Shown here in pieces: positions 42,485-50,893 of a DNA stretch of 55,625 nucleotides. Within the stretch, counting starts at the first letter, position 1. Every line of letters starts with the position of its first letter. The position numbers and the translations under genes are program-made. The notes beneath the pieces are model-generated. The model did not search any database. It had not been told where the DNA came from and was given only the letters and a program-made list of their open reading frames with translations. Origin of the DNA: Chryseobacterium antibioticum (GTDB lineage: Bacteria > Bacteroidota > Bacteroidia > Flavobacteriales > Weeksellaceae); the NCBI RefSeq assembly GCF_012927325.1, contig NZ_JABBGI010000032.1:1-55625 (forward strand), read 5' to 3'.

Positions 42485-43193
42485 TCAGCTGTCTCTGAAA
42501 AACCAGTGATACTAATATATAATAAATAACAAGCATTGGGATACCTACAATCTGAAATATAATCAGAATAGCAATTCCGCCGCCTAATAAAATAACTTTC
42601 GGATAATTGTCCTGCAGTTTTTTCGACTTGAATTTCATGGCCATCATCTTGATCGGGCTGATTAAAAGCCATGACGTAACAACCGTCAATAACACTAAAA
42701 ACAATGAATTTTCAAATAAAAATCCAAAAGTTCCTGTTTCTTTGAAAGCATAATACAATCCAAAAAGCAATACGGTATTGGTTGGTGTATTCAGTCCCTT
42801 AAAATAATAACGCTGCTCTTCATCAAGATTAAAGATAGCCAATCTAAGGCAAGAAAATATCGTTATCAGAAGACCAATATAACTGATGTCAAAAGGAAGA
42901 TGAAGTCCTAAAATTTCATTTCCGAACGGCTCCAGGGCTTTGTACATCGTAAGACCGGGAATCAGCCCGAAACTCACCATATCCGCAAGAGAATCCAGCT
43001 GAAGACCCAGATTAGAATTTGATTTTACGGCCCGGGCTACAAACCCATCAAAGAAATCAAAAATGGAAGAAAGAATGAGACAGATGGCCGTGGTCTGGTA
43101 ATCTCCTAAAATAAGATGGATCGCACCTACACAGCCCGCAAATAAATTGGCAAGTGTCAATAAATTGGCAAGATTATTTTTTATGAAATTCAT
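42480..43193 (-). CDS. pssA: CDP-diacylglycerol-serine O-phosphatidyltransferase
   Basis: The 237-aa membrane enzyme joins CDP-diacylglycerol and serine to phosphatidylserine, the precursor of phosphatidylethanolamine. The CDP-alcohol phosphotransferase signature is exact: Asp46, Asp49-Gly50, Ala53-Arg54, Gly63, Asp67 and Asp71. About six membrane helices follow. A longer frame to 43241 exists, but the -7 box at 43199-43206 lies downstream of that start, so I use the ATG at 43193. The promoter then places transcription start at the start codon. Confidence 0.9.
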   Translation of the reverse strand: MNFIKNNLANLLTLANLFAGCVGAIHLILGDYQTTAICLILSSIFDFFDGFVARAVKSNSNLGLQLDSLADMVSFGLIPGLTMYKALEPFGNEILGLHLPFDISYIGLLITIFSCLRLAIFNLDEEQRYYFKGLNTPTNTVLLFGLYYAFKETGTFGFLFENSLFLVLLTVVTSWLLISPIKMMAMKFKSKKLQDNYPKVILLGGGIAILIIFQIVGIPMLVIYYILVSLVFQRQLN

Positions 43194-43198
43194 GTCAA

Positions 43199-43206
43199 CA
43201 AAAATA
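43199..43206 (-). promoter_or_regulatory. TAnnTTTG -7 box of pssA, possible leaderless start
   Basis: The minus strand reads TATTTTTG, then five bases (TTGAC), then the ATG of pssA. Confidence 0.5.
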
Positions 43207-43270
43207 GGGTTTTTCCAAATTTTATCCTGAAATTTTATCAAGGAAAAAATACATTAATCCGTTTTTGATG

Positions 43271-43278
43271 TAAATTTG
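43271..43278 (+). promoter_or_regulatory. TAnnTTTG -7 box of the LTA-synthase-like gene, possible leaderless start
   Basis: TAAATTTG, then four bases (CCGA), then the ATG at 43283. It diverges from the pssA promoter 65 bp away. Confidence 0.55.
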
Positions 43279-43282
43279 CCGA

Positions 43283-45211
43283 ATGAAATTTTTTAAAGAA
43301 TTTAGAAAACAAGAAGTTCTGGTCCTATTGTACAGGATTTTCTTAGCATACATTTTTTATCAGATTGCCCGGCTTTTGTTTTGGTATTTCAATAAAAAAC
43401 TCATCAAAGTGGATTCCGTTTCAGATTATTTCAACCTGGCGTTTCATGGAACAGCCTTTGATACAACGGCGATTCTATATGTCAACGCTTTATTTATTCT
43501 GTTAAGCCTGGTCCCGATTGTCATCAATACAAAGAAAGTTTATCAGACCGTTTTGTTGTGGCTGTATTTCATCACCAACGGCATTGCCTATGCCATGAAT
43601 TTCGGAGACTTTATCTATTATAAGTTTTCTCAGGCAAGATTGACATCTACGGCTTTGGATGTGGCAAAACACGAGTCCAATGTCTTTAAAGTCTTCACTG
43701 TTTCTCTAGGACAGCATCCTTTTGTCTTGATCTGGTTTGTTGTTTTAATGGCACTTTGGGTGTTTCTGTATAAAAAAGTGAAGATTACAGAACAGAAACC
43801 TTTAAAACTTATTCCATACTTTATCTGGTCTGTGGTGGTTCTCTGTGGGACTATTGTTTTGGTCATTGGAGGAATTCGCGGGGACTTCAAGCACAGTACG
43901 AGACCTATTAATTTAGTAGATGCCAACCGTTTTGTAGTCAATCCTCTGCAGGGTAATGTGGTTTTGAACAGTACATTTTCATTTTTCAGAACATTAGGAA
44001 CCAATAATTTTAAAGAAGTTCATTTTGTAGACGAAAAATATATCAATGATAATGTTCAGCCTTATAAAATATATGACAGGGAAGTGGCCAACCGTCCCAA
44101 CGTTGTTATTTTTATCGTTGAATCCTTTGGAAGAGAATATTCCGGAGCTTTTAACAAAGATAAAAATATAAAAGGCTATGTTTCCTACACCCCTTTTATA
44201 GACAGTCTTGCAGGTCAGAGTTTGATTTTTCCCAATACTTTTGCCAATGGAAGACAGTCCATTCATGGGATGAGCAGCGTGTTGGCGGGTATTCCAAGTC
44301 TTACTGATGCTTTTACAAGTTCTCCCTATTCCAATCAGAAAATTCAGTCTATTGTTTCCGTGTGTAATGATTTGGGCTATGATACTTCTTTTTATCATGG
44401 GGCTCCGAACGGATCGATGGGCTTCCTTGGATTTGGAAATATATTAGGCTTTAAACATTATTTCGGGAAAAATGAATACAATCACGATGAAGATTTTGAC
44501 GGAATGTGGGCGGTATGGGATGAACCTTTCCTTCAGTATTTTGCAAAGAATGTAGGAAAGAGACAACCTTTTATGGCAACCGTATTTACGGCATCATCAC
44601 ACCACCCGTTTAAAATTCCTGAAAAATACAATGGTAAATTCAAAAAGGGAACCATAGAAATGCATGAGCCTATGCAGTACACAGATTATGCAATCAAAAA
44701 ATATTTTGAAACGGCTAAAAAACAACCATGGTTCAATAATACGATCTTTGTTTTCACAGGAGACCATACCAATCAGGTGGCTTATGGTGAATATGAAAAA
44801 GCGATGAACCGTTTCGCCGTTCCTCTGATCCTGTACTCTCCAAATCCGGAATACAACCTTAAAGGCGTGAATCCCGAAACCGCTCAGCAAATAGATATCT
44901 ATCCTACACTGGCAGATCTTATAGGATACAATAAACCCATAAGAAGCTGGGGAAGAAGTGTGGTAAGTGATAAAAAATATCCTTCTATTGTAGTTAATTC
45001 AGACGGAAGTTCAGAACAATTTATCATTGGAAACCATATGTACCGTTTCGACGGGAAAGAAATCACAGGAGTATACGATAAAAATGACCTTGGATTTGAA
45101 AACAATCTGATGGGCAAACTGAAAACTCCGGAAATAGAAAAAGGAATGCAGACGGCAAAAGCATGGTTCCAGGATTATATGGACAGAGTAATCAACAGAA
45201 AACTTAAATAA
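43283..45211 (+). CDS. LTA synthase family sulfatase-fold membrane enzyme
   Basis: A 642-aa protein with five N-terminal membrane helices and an extracytoplasmic alkaline-phosphatase/sulfatase domain. The metal Glu is in VVIFIVESFGREYSG (about residue 280), the expected Thr/Ser nucleophile region is NGRQSIHGMSS (about 325), and TGDHTNQ (about 492) gives Asp-His metal ligands. In Gram-negative bacteria this family transfers phosphoglycerol or phosphoethanolamine onto lipids or glycans, not lipoteichoic acid. Its divergence from pssA suggests a shared theme of phospholipid use, which is inference. Confidence 0.9.
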   Translation: MKFFKEFRKQEVLVLLYRIFLAYIFYQIARLLFWYFNKKLIKVDSVSDYFNLAFHGTAFDTTAILYVNALFILLSLVPIVINTKKVYQTVLLWLYFITNGIAYAMNFGDFIYYKFSQARLTSTALDVAKHESNVFKVFTVSLGQHPFVLIWFVVLMALWVFLYKKVKITEQKPLKLIPYFIWSVVVLCGTIVLVIGGIRGDFKHSTRPINLVDANRFVVNPLQGNVVLNSTFSFFRTLGTNNFKEVHFVDEKYINDNVQPYKIYDREVANRPNVVIFIVESFGREYSGAFNKDKNIKGYVSYTPFIDSLAGQSLIFPNTFANGRQSIHGMSSVLAGIPSLTDAFTSSPYSNQKIQSIVSVCNDLGYDTSFYHGAPNGSMGFLGFGNILGFKHYFGKNEYNHDEDFDGMWAVWDEPFLQYFAKNVGKRQPFMATVFTASSHHPFKIPEKYNGKFKKGTIEMHEPMQYTDYAIKKYFETAKKQPWFNNTIFVFTGDHTNQVAYGEYEKAMNRFAVPLILYSPNPEYNLKGVNPETAQQIDIYPTLADLIGYNKPIRSWGRSVVSDKKYPSIVVNSDGSSEQFIIGNHMYRFDGKEITGVYDKNDLGFENNLMGKLKTPEIEKGMQTAKAWFQDYMDRVINRKLK

Positions 45212-45356
45212 GTTTGAGAGTCGGAGAGTTTTAGGGTTTTAGAGTATAGTTGTTGGTTGTTAGTTCTCACTCCGAAACCTTATGAGTTGCTGAAATCTAC
45301 AGTGAAAAAAGTCTCGTGTCTCATATCTTGTGTCTGAAATCTGAAATCTTGGTTCT
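45212..45356. repeat. degenerate intergenic repeat, GAGAGTTTTAG and GTCTCATATCT families
   Basis: GAGAGTTTTAG at 45224-45234 is followed by GGTTTTAGAG, then GTTGTTGGTTGTTAGTT, and GTCTCATATCT (45318-45328) with TCTGAAATCTGAAATCT. The remaining 150 bases of the gap hold an A/T-rich region before the DUF2147 gene, with no clear promoter match. Confidence 0.6.
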
Positions 45357-45515
45357 TATTTTGTATCATCATAACTGTTAACATAACCTGTTTACGCTTT
45401 TGGCCTATCATATGCTCTGTATAGTAAAAGTTTTTGTCTGTTTAAAATTTAATTTATACTTTTAGCAATAGATAGATAACAAATAACGTATATCGAAATT
45501 AAAACAATAAGAAAT

Positions 45516-45935
45516 ATGAAAAAATTATTATTAACATTCGTGCTGTCTCTGTTTGGCGTATTATCGTTTGCACAGATTGAAGGCAAGTGGAAGACTATGG
45601 ATGATGAAACAAAGCAGGCTAAATCTGTTGTGGAGATCTATAAAAAGTCAGATGGAAAGTATTACGGAAAAGTTTCTCAGCTGCTTATAAAGCCTGCAGA
45701 TCCAAACTGTTCTTCTTGTAAAGATGACAGAAAAGGAAAACCAATCTTAGGACTGGAGATCATCAGAGGGCTTAAAAAAGACGGTAATGAATTCACAGGA
45801 GGAACAATTACAGATCCTAAAACAGGTAAAACTTACAAATGTACCATCACAAAAAGTGGTGACAAACTGAATGTAAGAGGATATATGGGAGTTTCCATAC
45901 TAGGAAGAACTCAGATTTGGGATAAAGTAAATTAA
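45516..45935 (+). CDS. DUF2147 secreted protein
   Basis: A 139-aa secreted protein with a signal peptide ending at FAQ (about residue 20). The body has the DUF2147 pattern: IEGKWKTMDDET at the N-terminus, YYGKV, a Cys pair in NCSSCKDDRKGKP, and the end RGYMGVSILGRTQIW. DUF2147 is a calycin-like beta-barrel of unknown role, probably lipocalin-like. Single gene, followed by a terminator. Confidence 0.9.
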   Translation: MKKLLLTFVLSLFGVLSFAQIEGKWKTMDDETKQAKSVVEIYKKSDGKYYGKVSQLLIKPADPNCSSCKDDRKGKPILGLEIIRGLKKDGNEFTGGTITDPKTGKTYKCTITKSGDKLNVRGYMGVSILGRTQIWDKVN

Positions 45936-45958
45936 CCCTATTTAAATAGAATTTTAAG

Positions 45959-45992
45959 ACGGCATTTCAGCAATGAGATGCCGTTTTTTTAT
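45959..45992 (+). terminator. terminator after the DUF2147 gene
   Basis: Stem ACGGCATtTCA/TGAgATGCCGT with a GCAA loop and a long T tract. Its stem is much like that of the hairpin at 47172-47204. Confidence 0.85.
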
Positions 45993-46043
45993 TTTTTTTT
46001 GAAAAAATATGTAACGAAAATAAAAACTTTCCACTCATAAGGT

Positions 46044-46541
46044 ATGAGCACAGAACTGGAGAAAACTTTTGTTGATTTTTTTAAGCCCAACCAGAGGCTT
46101 ATCCACAAAATATGCAGAATATATACAGATAATGTTGAAGATCATGAAGATCTCTTTCAGGAAATTACCGTCCAGCTCTGGAGATCTTTTCCCGGATTTA
46201 AAGGAGAAGCTAAATTTTCAACATGGATGTACAGAGTTGCACTCAACACAGCGATGACTCTTTTCAGAAAACCAAAGAAAAGAGAACTAAAGCACGCTGA
46301 TGTAGACGTTTCCTCTTTGAAAATAGAATATGAAGCATATGAAGATAATGAGCACAAACTGAAAAAAATGTACAAAGCCATCTACGAACTATCCGATGTA
46401 GAAAAGGCTTTAATCATGATGTACCTGGAAGATAAACCGTATAAAGAGATTGGAGAGATCCTTGGGATAACAGAAGGTAATGCAAGGGTGAAGATGAACA
46501 GGGCAAAGAATAATTTAAGATCCAAAATAAGCACAAGATAA
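46044..46541 (+). CDS. ECF RNA polymerase sigma factor
   Basis: A 165-aa sigma-70 family protein with region 2 (DHEDLFQEITVQLWRSFPGFKGEAKFSTWMYRVALN) and region 4 (ALIMMYLEDKPYKEIGEILGITEGNARVKMNRAKNNL). It lacks region 3, as ECF factors do. It is followed directly by a membrane protein that is the obvious candidate anti-sigma. The trigger signal and targets are unknown; no promoter of a special type was found upstream, only A/T-rich sequence. Confidence 0.93.
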   Translation: MSTELEKTFVDFFKPNQRLIHKICRIYTDNVEDHEDLFQEITVQLWRSFPGFKGEAKFSTWMYRVALNTAMTLFRKPKKRELKHADVDVSSLKIEYEAYEDNEHKLKKMYKAIYELSDVEKALIMMYLEDKPYKEIGEILGITEGNARVKMNRAKNNLRSKISTR

Positions 46542-46542
46542 T

Positions 46543-47157
46543 ATGGAAGAATTAGAACTTTTGAAAAAAGACTGGAATAAAGATAAAGGAGAATTTAAAG
46601 ATTATTCTGAAAATGAAATTTATTCCATAATCAAACACAGGTCCGTTTCTGTGACAAAAACATTATTGGTGATTGGTTTAATAGAAATTATGTTGTGGTC
46701 GGTGTATGGATATATTAATGGAGAGTTTCCTTATCTAAGAATCATCCTGTTTTCCGGATTTATAATCCTTACCGTTTTATTGTTCCGGAGATTGAAAACC
46801 GGAAAGAATTCCCTGTCATTGATGAAAAACATTCTGGATCTGAGAAAGCTGATCTTAGGCTATGCAGGAATTTCTTTTTTTCTGGTTATTCTGGATAACT
46901 TGATTCATTTTGATTTCTATACAAAGGATTTTATGGCAGGTGCAAAAGATGGATGGAATAAAGGACACCATATTGTAACCCATACCAATCCCGAAAGTAT
47001 GGATCCTGAATTGGGAAATTATGCTTTGTTTGGATTTTGTATGCTTGTCAGCTTTTATCTTTTGTATCTGATTTATAAAAGAACGTATGGCAAAATTCTG
47101 TCCGATCTCAGAAAAAACTACAGAGAACTGAGCCAGGCGGAAGAAAAACCTTTTTAA
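46543..47157 (+). CDS. membrane protein, probable anti-sigma factor
   Basis: A 204-aa protein starting one base after the sigma gene. The first 40 residues are soluble (KKDWNKDKGEF, then ENEIYSIIKHRS) and could bind the sigma factor. Four membrane helices follow. It has no zinc-type HxxxCxxC anti-sigma motif. Position is the main argument for the anti-sigma role. Confidence 0.75.
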   Translation: MEELELLKKDWNKDKGEFKDYSENEIYSIIKHRSVSVTKTLLVIGLIEIMLWSVYGYINGEFPYLRIILFSGFIILTVLLFRRLKTGKNSLSLMKNILDLRKLILGYAGISFFLVILDNLIHFDFYTKDFMAGAKDGWNKGHHIVTHTNPESMDPELGNYALFGFCMLVSFYLLYLIYKRTYGKILSDLRKNYRELSQAEEKPF

Positions 47158-47171
47158 TTCAATTAATATTT

Positions 47172-47204
47172 AAGGCATCTCATTCAATGAGATGCCTTTT
47201 TTGT
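47172..47204 (+). terminator. terminator after the sigma/anti-sigma pair
   Basis: AAGGCATCTCATT and AATGAGATGCCTT form a strong stem followed by T6. Confidence 0.88.
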
Positions 47205-47226
47205 TATGTTAGTAATAAAAAAACAC

Positions 47227-47234
47227 TATTTTTG
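47227..47234 (+). promoter_or_regulatory. TAnnTTTG -7 box for pdhB
   Basis: TATTTTTG, 23 nt before the start codon at 47258. Confidence 0.55.
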
Positions 47235-47257
47235 TAGTCTAAATTTTTCAAATAAAT

Positions 47258-48238
47258 ATGGCAGAATATACTTTTCGTGAGGTAATTGCACAAGCAATGA
47301 GCGAGGAAATGCGTAAAGACGAATCCATCTTTTTAATGGGGGAGGAAGTTGCAGAATACAATGGTGCGTATAAAGCTTCAAAAGGAATGTTGGATGAATT
47401 TGGTCCTAAAAGAGTAATCGATACACCCATTGCTGAGCTTGGTTTTACAGGGATTGCTGTAGGTGCTGCGATGAATGGTAACAGACCAATTGTAGAGTAT
47501 ATGACGTTCAATTTCTCATTGGTAGGTATTGATCAGATTATTAATAATGCGGCTAAGATCCGTCAGATGAGTGGTGGTCAGTGGAACTGTCCTATCGTTT
47601 TCAGAGGTCCTACTGCTTCGGCAGGACAATTGGGAGCTACACACTCTCAGGCTTTTGAAAACTGGTTTGCCAACGTTCCTGGTCTTAAGGTAGTCGTTCC
47701 TTCAAATCCTTACGATGCGAAAGGATTGCTGAAAACAGCTATTCAGGATAATGACCCGGTTATTTTCATGGAATCTGAGCAGATGTACGGAGACAAAATG
47801 GAAATTCCTGAAGAAGAATATTATTTACCAATCGGAAAAGCAGATATCAAGAGAGAAGGTACAGACGTTACTTTAGTTTCTTTCGGAAAAATCATGAAGC
47901 TGGCTATCCAGGCTGCTGAAGATATGGCTAAAGAAGGAATCTCTGTAGAAGTGATCGACCTGAGAACAGTTCGTCCTCTGGATTTTGATACCGTTTTAGC
48001 TTCTGTTAAAAAAACAAATAGATTGGTGATCCTGGAAGAAGCGTGGCCATTTGGTTCAGTATCTTCTGAAATTACTTACATGGTACAGCAAAAAGCATTT
48101 GATTATTTAGATGCTCCTATCAAGAGAATTACCACTCCTGATGCACCTGCACCATATTCAGCTGCACTGTTTGCAGAATGGTTCCCTAAACTTGAAAAAG
48201 TGAAAGAGGAAATCAAAAAAGCGATGTACGTAAAATAA
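47258..48238 (+). CDS. pdhB: pyruvate dehydrogenase E1 component, beta subunit
   Basis: A 326-aa thiamine-diphosphate enzyme subunit. MGEEVAEYNGAYKASKGML near the N-terminus and the FNFSLVGIDQIINNAAK and GPTASAGQLGATHSQ motifs fit PdhB closely, and the C-terminal transketolase domain is intact (VEVIDLRTVRPLD). With an alpha subunit it decarboxylates pyruvate and passes the acetyl group to E2. The alpha and E2 genes are not adjacent, an arrangement common in flavobacteria. Own promoter and terminator. Confidence 0.95.
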   Translation: MAEYTFREVIAQAMSEEMRKDESIFLMGEEVAEYNGAYKASKGMLDEFGPKRVIDTPIAELGFTGIAVGAAMNGNRPIVEYMTFNFSLVGIDQIINNAAKIRQMSGGQWNCPIVFRGPTASAGQLGATHSQAFENWFANVPGLKVVVPSNPYDAKGLLKTAIQDNDPVIFMESEQMYGDKMEIPEEEYYLPIGKADIKREGTDVTLVSFGKIMKLAIQAAEDMAKEGISVEVIDLRTVRPLDFDTVLASVKKTNRLVILEEAWPFGSVSSEITYMVQQKAFDYLDAPIKRITTPDAPAPYSAALFAEWFPKLEKVKEEIKKAMYVK

Positions 48239-48248
48239 CTATTATAGA

Positions 48249-48276
48249 GAAAAACTTCCGAAAGGAAGTTTTTTCA
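48249..48276 (+). terminator. terminator after pdhB
   Basis: AAAACTTCC/GGAAGTTTT stem with a GAAA loop and T tail. Confidence 0.85.
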
Positions 48277-48322
48277 TTTATTCTATTCATGAAGAATAGT
48301 TCTTGACGTCATAAAATTAGTA

Positions 48323-48330
48323 TAAATTTG
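48323..48330 (+). promoter_or_regulatory. promoter of kup: TTG and TAAATTTG
   Basis: TAAATTTG is preceded 17 bases earlier by TTG (48303-48305), a two-part match to the Bacteroidota promoter form. The start codon is 25 nt further on. Confidence 0.6.
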
Positions 48331-48354
48331 CGCGTTTAAAAAAAATAAGCTGAC

Positions 48355-50349
48355 ATGGCAGAAGTTACAGAAGAAGGTTATCATTTTGACATAAAAAAAC
48401 TTTCTTTTATTGGAGTTTTAGTCTCTCTCGGAATTGTTTTCGGGGATATCGGGACATCACCGCTTTACGTAATGAAAGCGATTGTAAATGCAAGAGATGG
48501 GGGTAGCAATATGCCTTTCAACGAATACATAGAAGGAGCTCTTTCCTGTATTATTTGGACATTGACTCTTCAGACTACAGTAAAATACGTAGTGATTGCT
48601 TTAAGAGCAGATAACAAAGGAGAGGGAGGTATTTTAGCCTTATTCTCATTAGTTAAAAACCTTAAAAAAGGATGGCTCTATCTTATTGCTATTATAGGCG
48701 CAGCTGCACTTGTTGCAGATGGTGTGATCACACCGTCACTTACCGTGATGTCTGCTATTGAAGGTCTTGAGATCTATAATCCGCATACCCCTGTTGTTCC
48801 TATTACTATCGGAATTCTCATTGTTATTTTCGTGGTGCAGCAGTTTGGAACCAGTTTTATCGGGAGATTTTTTGGTCCTGTAATGGTTGTTTGGTTTCTG
48901 GTACTAGGTGGATTGGGTGTCATGCATTTGAGCGAAAATTTGGAAATTCTGAGATCTTTCAACCCTTATTATGCCTATAAACTTATTGCTAACTCTCCTA
49001 GTGCCATTGTAATTCTTGGTGCTGTTTTTCTTTGTACAACGGGGGCAGAAGCTCTTTATTCAGACTTAGGACACTGTGGTGCTAAAAATATAAGAGTAAG
49101 CTGGGGCTTTGTGAAGATCATGCTGATTTTAAACTATCTGGGACAGGGAGCATGGCTTTTAACTAATCATGCAAAACCGGGCTTTTCTGTAATCAACCCA
49201 TTTTTTGGAATCATGGAAGAATGGATGATTGTACCAGGAGTAATTTTGGCAACTGCAGCAGCAATTATTGCGAGTCAGGCCTTAATTACAGGTTCTTTTA
49301 CCATTTTCTCAGAAGCAATGTCTCTTAACTTATGGCCTAATCAAAAAATCGATTATCCTTCCGGGGTTAAAGGACAAATGTATATTCCAAGAATCAATTG
49401 GGGTCTTCTGATTCTATGTATTATTGTAGTGCTCCATTTCAGAGAATCAGGAAAAATGGAAGCTGCCTATGGACTTTCCATTACAGTCACAATGCTGATG
49501 ACAACAATTTTGCTTATTTTCTGGCTATTAAAACATAGAGTAAGTAAAGTATTAATTCTATTCTTTGCCTTGATATATCTGTCTATTGAACTAGGATTCT
49601 TTAGCGCAAATATCATCAAGTTCATGGAAGGCGGTTGGATCACCGTAGTATTGGCTGGTTCTATTGGGATCTCTATGTACGCTTGGTATAACGGACGACT
49701 GATAAAAACAAGATTTATCCAGTTTGTGAAAATTGAGAAATATGTATCTATCATAAAAGATATGAAACTCGATGAAAGCATTCCAAAATATGCGACCAAT
49801 CTTGCCTATCTGAGCAGAGCCAAAAGAAATGATGAGGTAGAATCAAAAATCATCTATTCCATCATCAAGAAACAACCGAAAAGAGCAGATCATTATTTTA
49901 TATTAAGTATTGTCAATCAGGAAGATCCGTATACTTTCAAATATACCGTAGATGAAATCTTACCCGGAACAGTATATAAAGTCAATTTCCTTTTAGGATT
50001 TAAAGTAGACCGCAGGATCAATGACTATTTTAATATGGTATTGAAAGATCTTATGGCAGAGGGAACCATTCCGTCAAGAAGCAGCCATCCATCTTTAAGA
50101 TCCCATAATATTCCGCCAGATCTGAAGTATGTGATTATAGATAATACATATATTAACGATATACTTTTAACTGTTAAACAGAAGATTACACTCAATATCT
50201 ACAACTTTGTGAAGTACATCGGAAGTGATGACTTTAAAGCGTGGGGAGTATCGTCACATAACGTGGAAGTGGAGTCTGCACCCATTACAGAACTGACGGT
50301 TTATGACAACAAGATTGAGCAATCTGGCTTCTTCCGTCATAATTCCTAA
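48355..50349 (+). CDS. kup: KUP-type potassium transporter
   Basis: A 664-aa inner-membrane K+ uptake protein. The family start GIVFGDIGTSPLYVMKAI, the DNKGEGGILALFSL loop after helix 2, and TGAEALYSDLGHCG are all clear. About twelve membrane helices fill the first 450 residues, and a cytosolic C-terminal domain of about 200 residues follows. K+/H+ symport at low K+ is the family role. The fur-like gene follows 64 bases later with its own promoter. Confidence 0.96.
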   Translation: MAEVTEEGYHFDIKKLSFIGVLVSLGIVFGDIGTSPLYVMKAIVNARDGGSNMPFNEYIEGALSCIIWTLTLQTTVKYVVIALRADNKGEGGILALFSLVKNLKKGWLYLIAIIGAAALVADGVITPSLTVMSAIEGLEIYNPHTPVVPITIGILIVIFVVQQFGTSFIGRFFGPVMVVWFLVLGGLGVMHLSENLEILRSFNPYYAYKLIANSPSAIVILGAVFLCTTGAEALYSDLGHCGAKNIRVSWGFVKIMLILNYLGQGAWLLTNHAKPGFSVINPFFGIMEEWMIVPGVILATAAAIIASQALITGSFTIFSEAMSLNLWPNQKIDYPSGVKGQMYIPRINWGLLILCIIVVLHFRESGKMEAAYGLSITVTMLMTTILLIFWLLKHRVSKVLILFFALIYLSIELGFFSANIIKFMEGGWITVVLAGSIGISMYAWYNGRLIKTRFIQFVKIEKYVSIIKDMKLDESIPKYATNLAYLSRAKRNDEVESKIIYSIIKKQPKRADHYFILSIVNQEDPYTFKYTVDEILPGTVYKVNFLLGFKVDRRINDYFNMVLKDLMAEGTIPSRSSHPSLRSHNIPPDLKYVIIDNTYINDILLTVKQKITLNIYNFVKYIGSDDFKAWGVSSHNVEVESAPITELTVYDNKIEQSGFFRHNS

Positions 50350-50393
50350 AGGTCCGGACACCAAACCAGGCGGTGTATTTAAATAAAAATCAA

Positions 50394-50401
50394 TAAATTT
50401 G
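50394..50401 (+). promoter_or_regulatory. TAnnTTTG -7 box for the Fur-family gene
   Basis: TAAATTTG, only 15 nt before the ATG at 50417, so the leader would be about ten bases. Confidence 0.5.
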
Positions 50402-50416
50402 TAGATAATTTTTTTG

Positions 50417-50890
50417 ATGGATACAATACAAAAAGAAAAAAATATTGCCTTGATCAAGGATGTTTTAAGAAACTACTTATTAGAAAAGGGTTTCAGAAAC
50501 ACTCCTGAACGATATACGATATTAGAAGAGATTTATGGTATGGATCATCACTTTAATGTGGATGATCTGTATCTTTTGATGATGCAGAAGAAATATCATG
50601 TTTCAAAAGCAACCATTTACAACACTATTGAAATTTTCCTTGATGCCGGTTTGATCCGTAAGCATCAGTTTGGAGAAAAAACATTGACCTCCTCATCTTA
50701 TGAGAAGTCTTATTTTGACAAGCAGCATGACCACTTGGTGATCTACAAAAAAGGCTCTGATAAAGAAATTGAAGAGATCATAGAATTCTGCGATCCAAGA
50801 ATTCAGGGAATTAAAGAAGCAATTGAAGAAGCCTTTGGCGTAAATATTGATTCGCATTCGCTGTATTTCTATGGCACTAAGAATGATTAA
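50417..50890 (+). CDS. Fur-family transcriptional regulator
   Basis: A 157-aa metal-responsive-type regulator. The winged helix is clear (TPERYTILEEIY to SKATIYNTIEIFLDAGLI), as is the HDHLVIY strand of the dimer domain. Both structural CxxC motifs are missing; the only cysteine is in EFCDPRIQ. It is therefore a Fur/PerR/Zur relative without the usual structural zinc site. The start is the ATG at 50417; a TTG codon precedes it. It is followed after three bases by the OstA-like gene, which suggests co-transcription. Confidence 0.9.
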   Translation: MDTIQKEKNIALIKDVLRNYLLEKGFRNTPERYTILEEIYGMDHHFNVDDLYLLMMQKKYHVSKATIYNTIEIFLDAGLIRKHQFGEKTLTSSSYEKSYFDKQHDHLVIYKKGSDKEIEEIIEFCDPRIQGIKEAIEEAFGVNIDSHSLYFYGTKND

Positions 50891-50893
50891 TTA

